In this document: positions 5,672-6,452 of the stretch, piece after piece
Position numbering within the stretch: position 1 is the stretch's first letter
Layout of the letters: every line of letters begins with the position of its first letter
Made by a program: the position numbers and the translations under genes
The notes under the pieces: generated by a model
Database searches by the model: none
The model's input: the letters and a program-made list of their open reading frames with translations, nothing else
Told to the model about the DNA's origin: nothing
Origin: an uncultured Clostridia bacterium
GTDB taxonomy: Bacteria; Bacillota; Clostridia; TANB77; CAG-508
Reading direction: 5' to 3'
DNA: 6,452 nt
NCBI GenBank assembly: GCA_944390305.1
Contig: CALXPX010000072.1
Span: forward strand, 1 to 6,452

Positions 5672-6135
5672 GTATTATATATTTTGCCAAAGTCTATATC
5701 CTTAAATCTCTCTCCAAAGGTTTCTATATTCAAAATTCTATATTCTGGATTTTCTAAAGACTTTGAAAAAGATATTTTTATGTAATCATTTGGTAAAATA
5801 TCTTCTATTAATTCTCCCCATTCAAATATGCAAATTCCCTTTGAAAAGTATTCTTCTCCTCCAATATTTTCAAACTCGTATATATCTCCTAATCTATATA
5901 AGTCAAAATGATATATATTAATTTTGTCATTTTTATATTCATTTACAATAGTAAAAGTTGGACTTGATATTTCTTCTTGAAGGTCAAAATAGCTTAAAAT
6001 TCCTTCAACAAACTTAGTTTTTCCAGCCCCAAGCTCTCCAGATAAAACTATTACATCTCCACATTTTAATATTTTAGCCATATTTCTAGCATATTCTTTT
6101 GTCTGATATTCACTTTTACAAACTATTTGATACAT
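5662..6135 (-). CDS. tsaE: tRNA threonylcarbamoyladenosine biosynthesis ATPase TsaE
   Basis: The 157-aa protein is the expected size for TsaE (YjeE), the ATPase that works with TsaB and TsaD to place the threonylcarbamoyl group on A37 of ANN-decoding tRNAs. Walker A is GELGAGKT at 33-40. The family motifs follow: SPTFTIVNEY at 58-67, HFDLYRL at 76-82, and FEWGE at 104-108 near the nucleotide site. All key residues are present. The ATG is preceded by GAGAGGA with 5 bases spacing. It is first in its transcription unit, with promoter 6166-6194. The usual neighbours tsaB, rimI and tsaD do not follow; the next gene has its own promoter. The C-terminal tail after about residue 135 is variable in the family. 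Confidence 0.96.
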   Translation of the reverse strand: MYQIVCKSEYQTKEYARNMAKILKCGDVIVLSGELGAGKTKFVEGILSYFDLQEEISSPTFTIVNEYKNDKINIYHFDLYRLGDIYEFENIGGEEYFSKGICIFEWGELIEDILPNDYIKISFSKSLENPEYRILNIETFGERFKDIDFGKIYNTLQ

Positions 6136-6165
6136 ATTCTTCCTCTCTTAATTTAAGATAAATTT

Positions 6166-6194
6166 ATTATATACTATAACTAGTTTTTTTACAA
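6166..6194 (-). promoter_or_regulatory. Promoter of tsaE
   Basis: On the minus strand there is TTGTAA (6194-6189), a 17-base spacer, and a perfect TATAAT (6171-6166). The start point is predicted near 6159, about 24 nt ahead of the ATG. The -35 lies directly after the T-run of the upstream terminator. It uses the same -35 hexamer and spacer length as the lepA promoter. Confidence 0.82.
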
Positions 6195-6195
6195 G

Positions 6196-6220
6196 AAAAA
6201 AAGACCTTAAAGGTCTTTTT
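6196..6220 (-). terminator. Intrinsic terminator after the upstream membrane-protein gene
   Basis: AAAAAGACC-TTTAA-GGTCTTTTT on the minus strand (6220-6198) forms a 9-bp stem and ends in a run of seven T (6202-6196). It starts 6 bases after the stop of the upstream gene. The symmetric A and T runs mean it could also work in the plus direction, but no plus-strand gene is seen here. Confidence 0.88.
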
Positions 6221-6226
6221 GCTTTA

Positions 6227-6452
6227 TTATAAGTCATTATTATCATAATAACTATCTTTTTTTCTTCTAAATAATTTTTTCCATGGCATTTTTAGTATTA
6301 CTCCTTCTATTAAGCATATAGCAATTATTATGCCTATAAATTGAGGCATACTAAAAATTAATATAGGTTCTGTCTTTTGTGTTTCATTTTCTTTATTCTC
6401 TATGTTTCCTTCTACTTCACTATTTTTTTCTTTTATTACTTTTATTGTGTAT
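6227..6452 (-). CDS. C-terminal end of a membrane-anchored protein, 5' part outside the window
   Basis: One minus-strand frame stays open from the right edge to the TAA at 6229-6227, giving 74 residues. The first ~29 are charged and low in complexity (Glu, Asn, Lys), like a linker. Then comes a hydrophobic helix (about ILIFSMPQFIGIIIAICLIEGVIL split by one Pro), and a basic tail beginning KMPWKKLFRRKK and ending in acidic and Asn residues. This is the plan of a C-terminally anchored protein with its main domain outside and a short positive tail in the cytosol. D-alanyl-D-alanine carboxypeptidases and other cell-wall proteins can end this way, but nothing here identifies the family. The terminator that follows 6 bases on supports it as a real gene end. 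Confidence 0.75.
   Translation of the reverse strand, partial: YTIKVIKEKNSEVEGNIENKENETQKTEPILIFSMPQFIGIIIAICLIEGVILKMPWKKLFRRKKDSYYDNNDL

Overview
The window is a very AT-rich stretch of a bacterial chromosome with every supported gene on the minus strand, so it reads right to left. The low G+C, the strong purine-rich ribosome binding sites (AAGGAG, GAGAGGA, GAGGGGAG), sigma-A-type promoters with 17-base spacers, and a Firmicutes-like 16S 5' end and LepA all point to a low-G+C Firmicute, most likely a clostridium-related lineage. The 16S 5' text (GATAAACGCTGGCGGC, then ATAAGACATGC) suggests an uncultured gut-type Clostridia group, but this is a weak inference from memory.

Layout in transcription order. 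(1) 6452-6227: C-terminal end of an unidentified membrane-anchored protein, closed by a hairpin terminator at 6196-6220. (2) 6194-5662: a consensus-like promoter and tsaE, the ATPase of tRNA t6A synthesis. (3) 5671-5203: a compact self-contained unit made of a promoter overlapping the last codons of tsaE, an AT dyad at the presumed start point, a strong RBS, a 119-codon gene of unknown function with visibly higher G+C than its neighbours, and a long-stem terminator. (4) 5192-420: an apparent four-gene operon lepA - HD-domain hydrolase - rlmB - membrane-anchored 472-aa protein, with gaps of 10, 2 and 0 bases. (5) 416-1: a weak AU hairpin, an AT-tract UP-like element, a near-consensus rRNA promoter, a leader of about 140 nt and the first ~171 nt of a 16S rRNA gene that runs off the left edge.

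Translation is the common theme: EF4 (LepA), a SPOUT 23S rRNA methylase (RlmB), tRNA modification (TsaE) and the rRNA operon itself, all co-oriented. The HD protein and the 472-aa protein share the lepA transcript without an evident link to translation. I see no mobile element, CRISPR array, tRNA gene or defence system. The least explained items are the 119-aa gene cassette, the 472-aa anchored protein, and the hairpin at the extreme 5' end of the rRNA leader.
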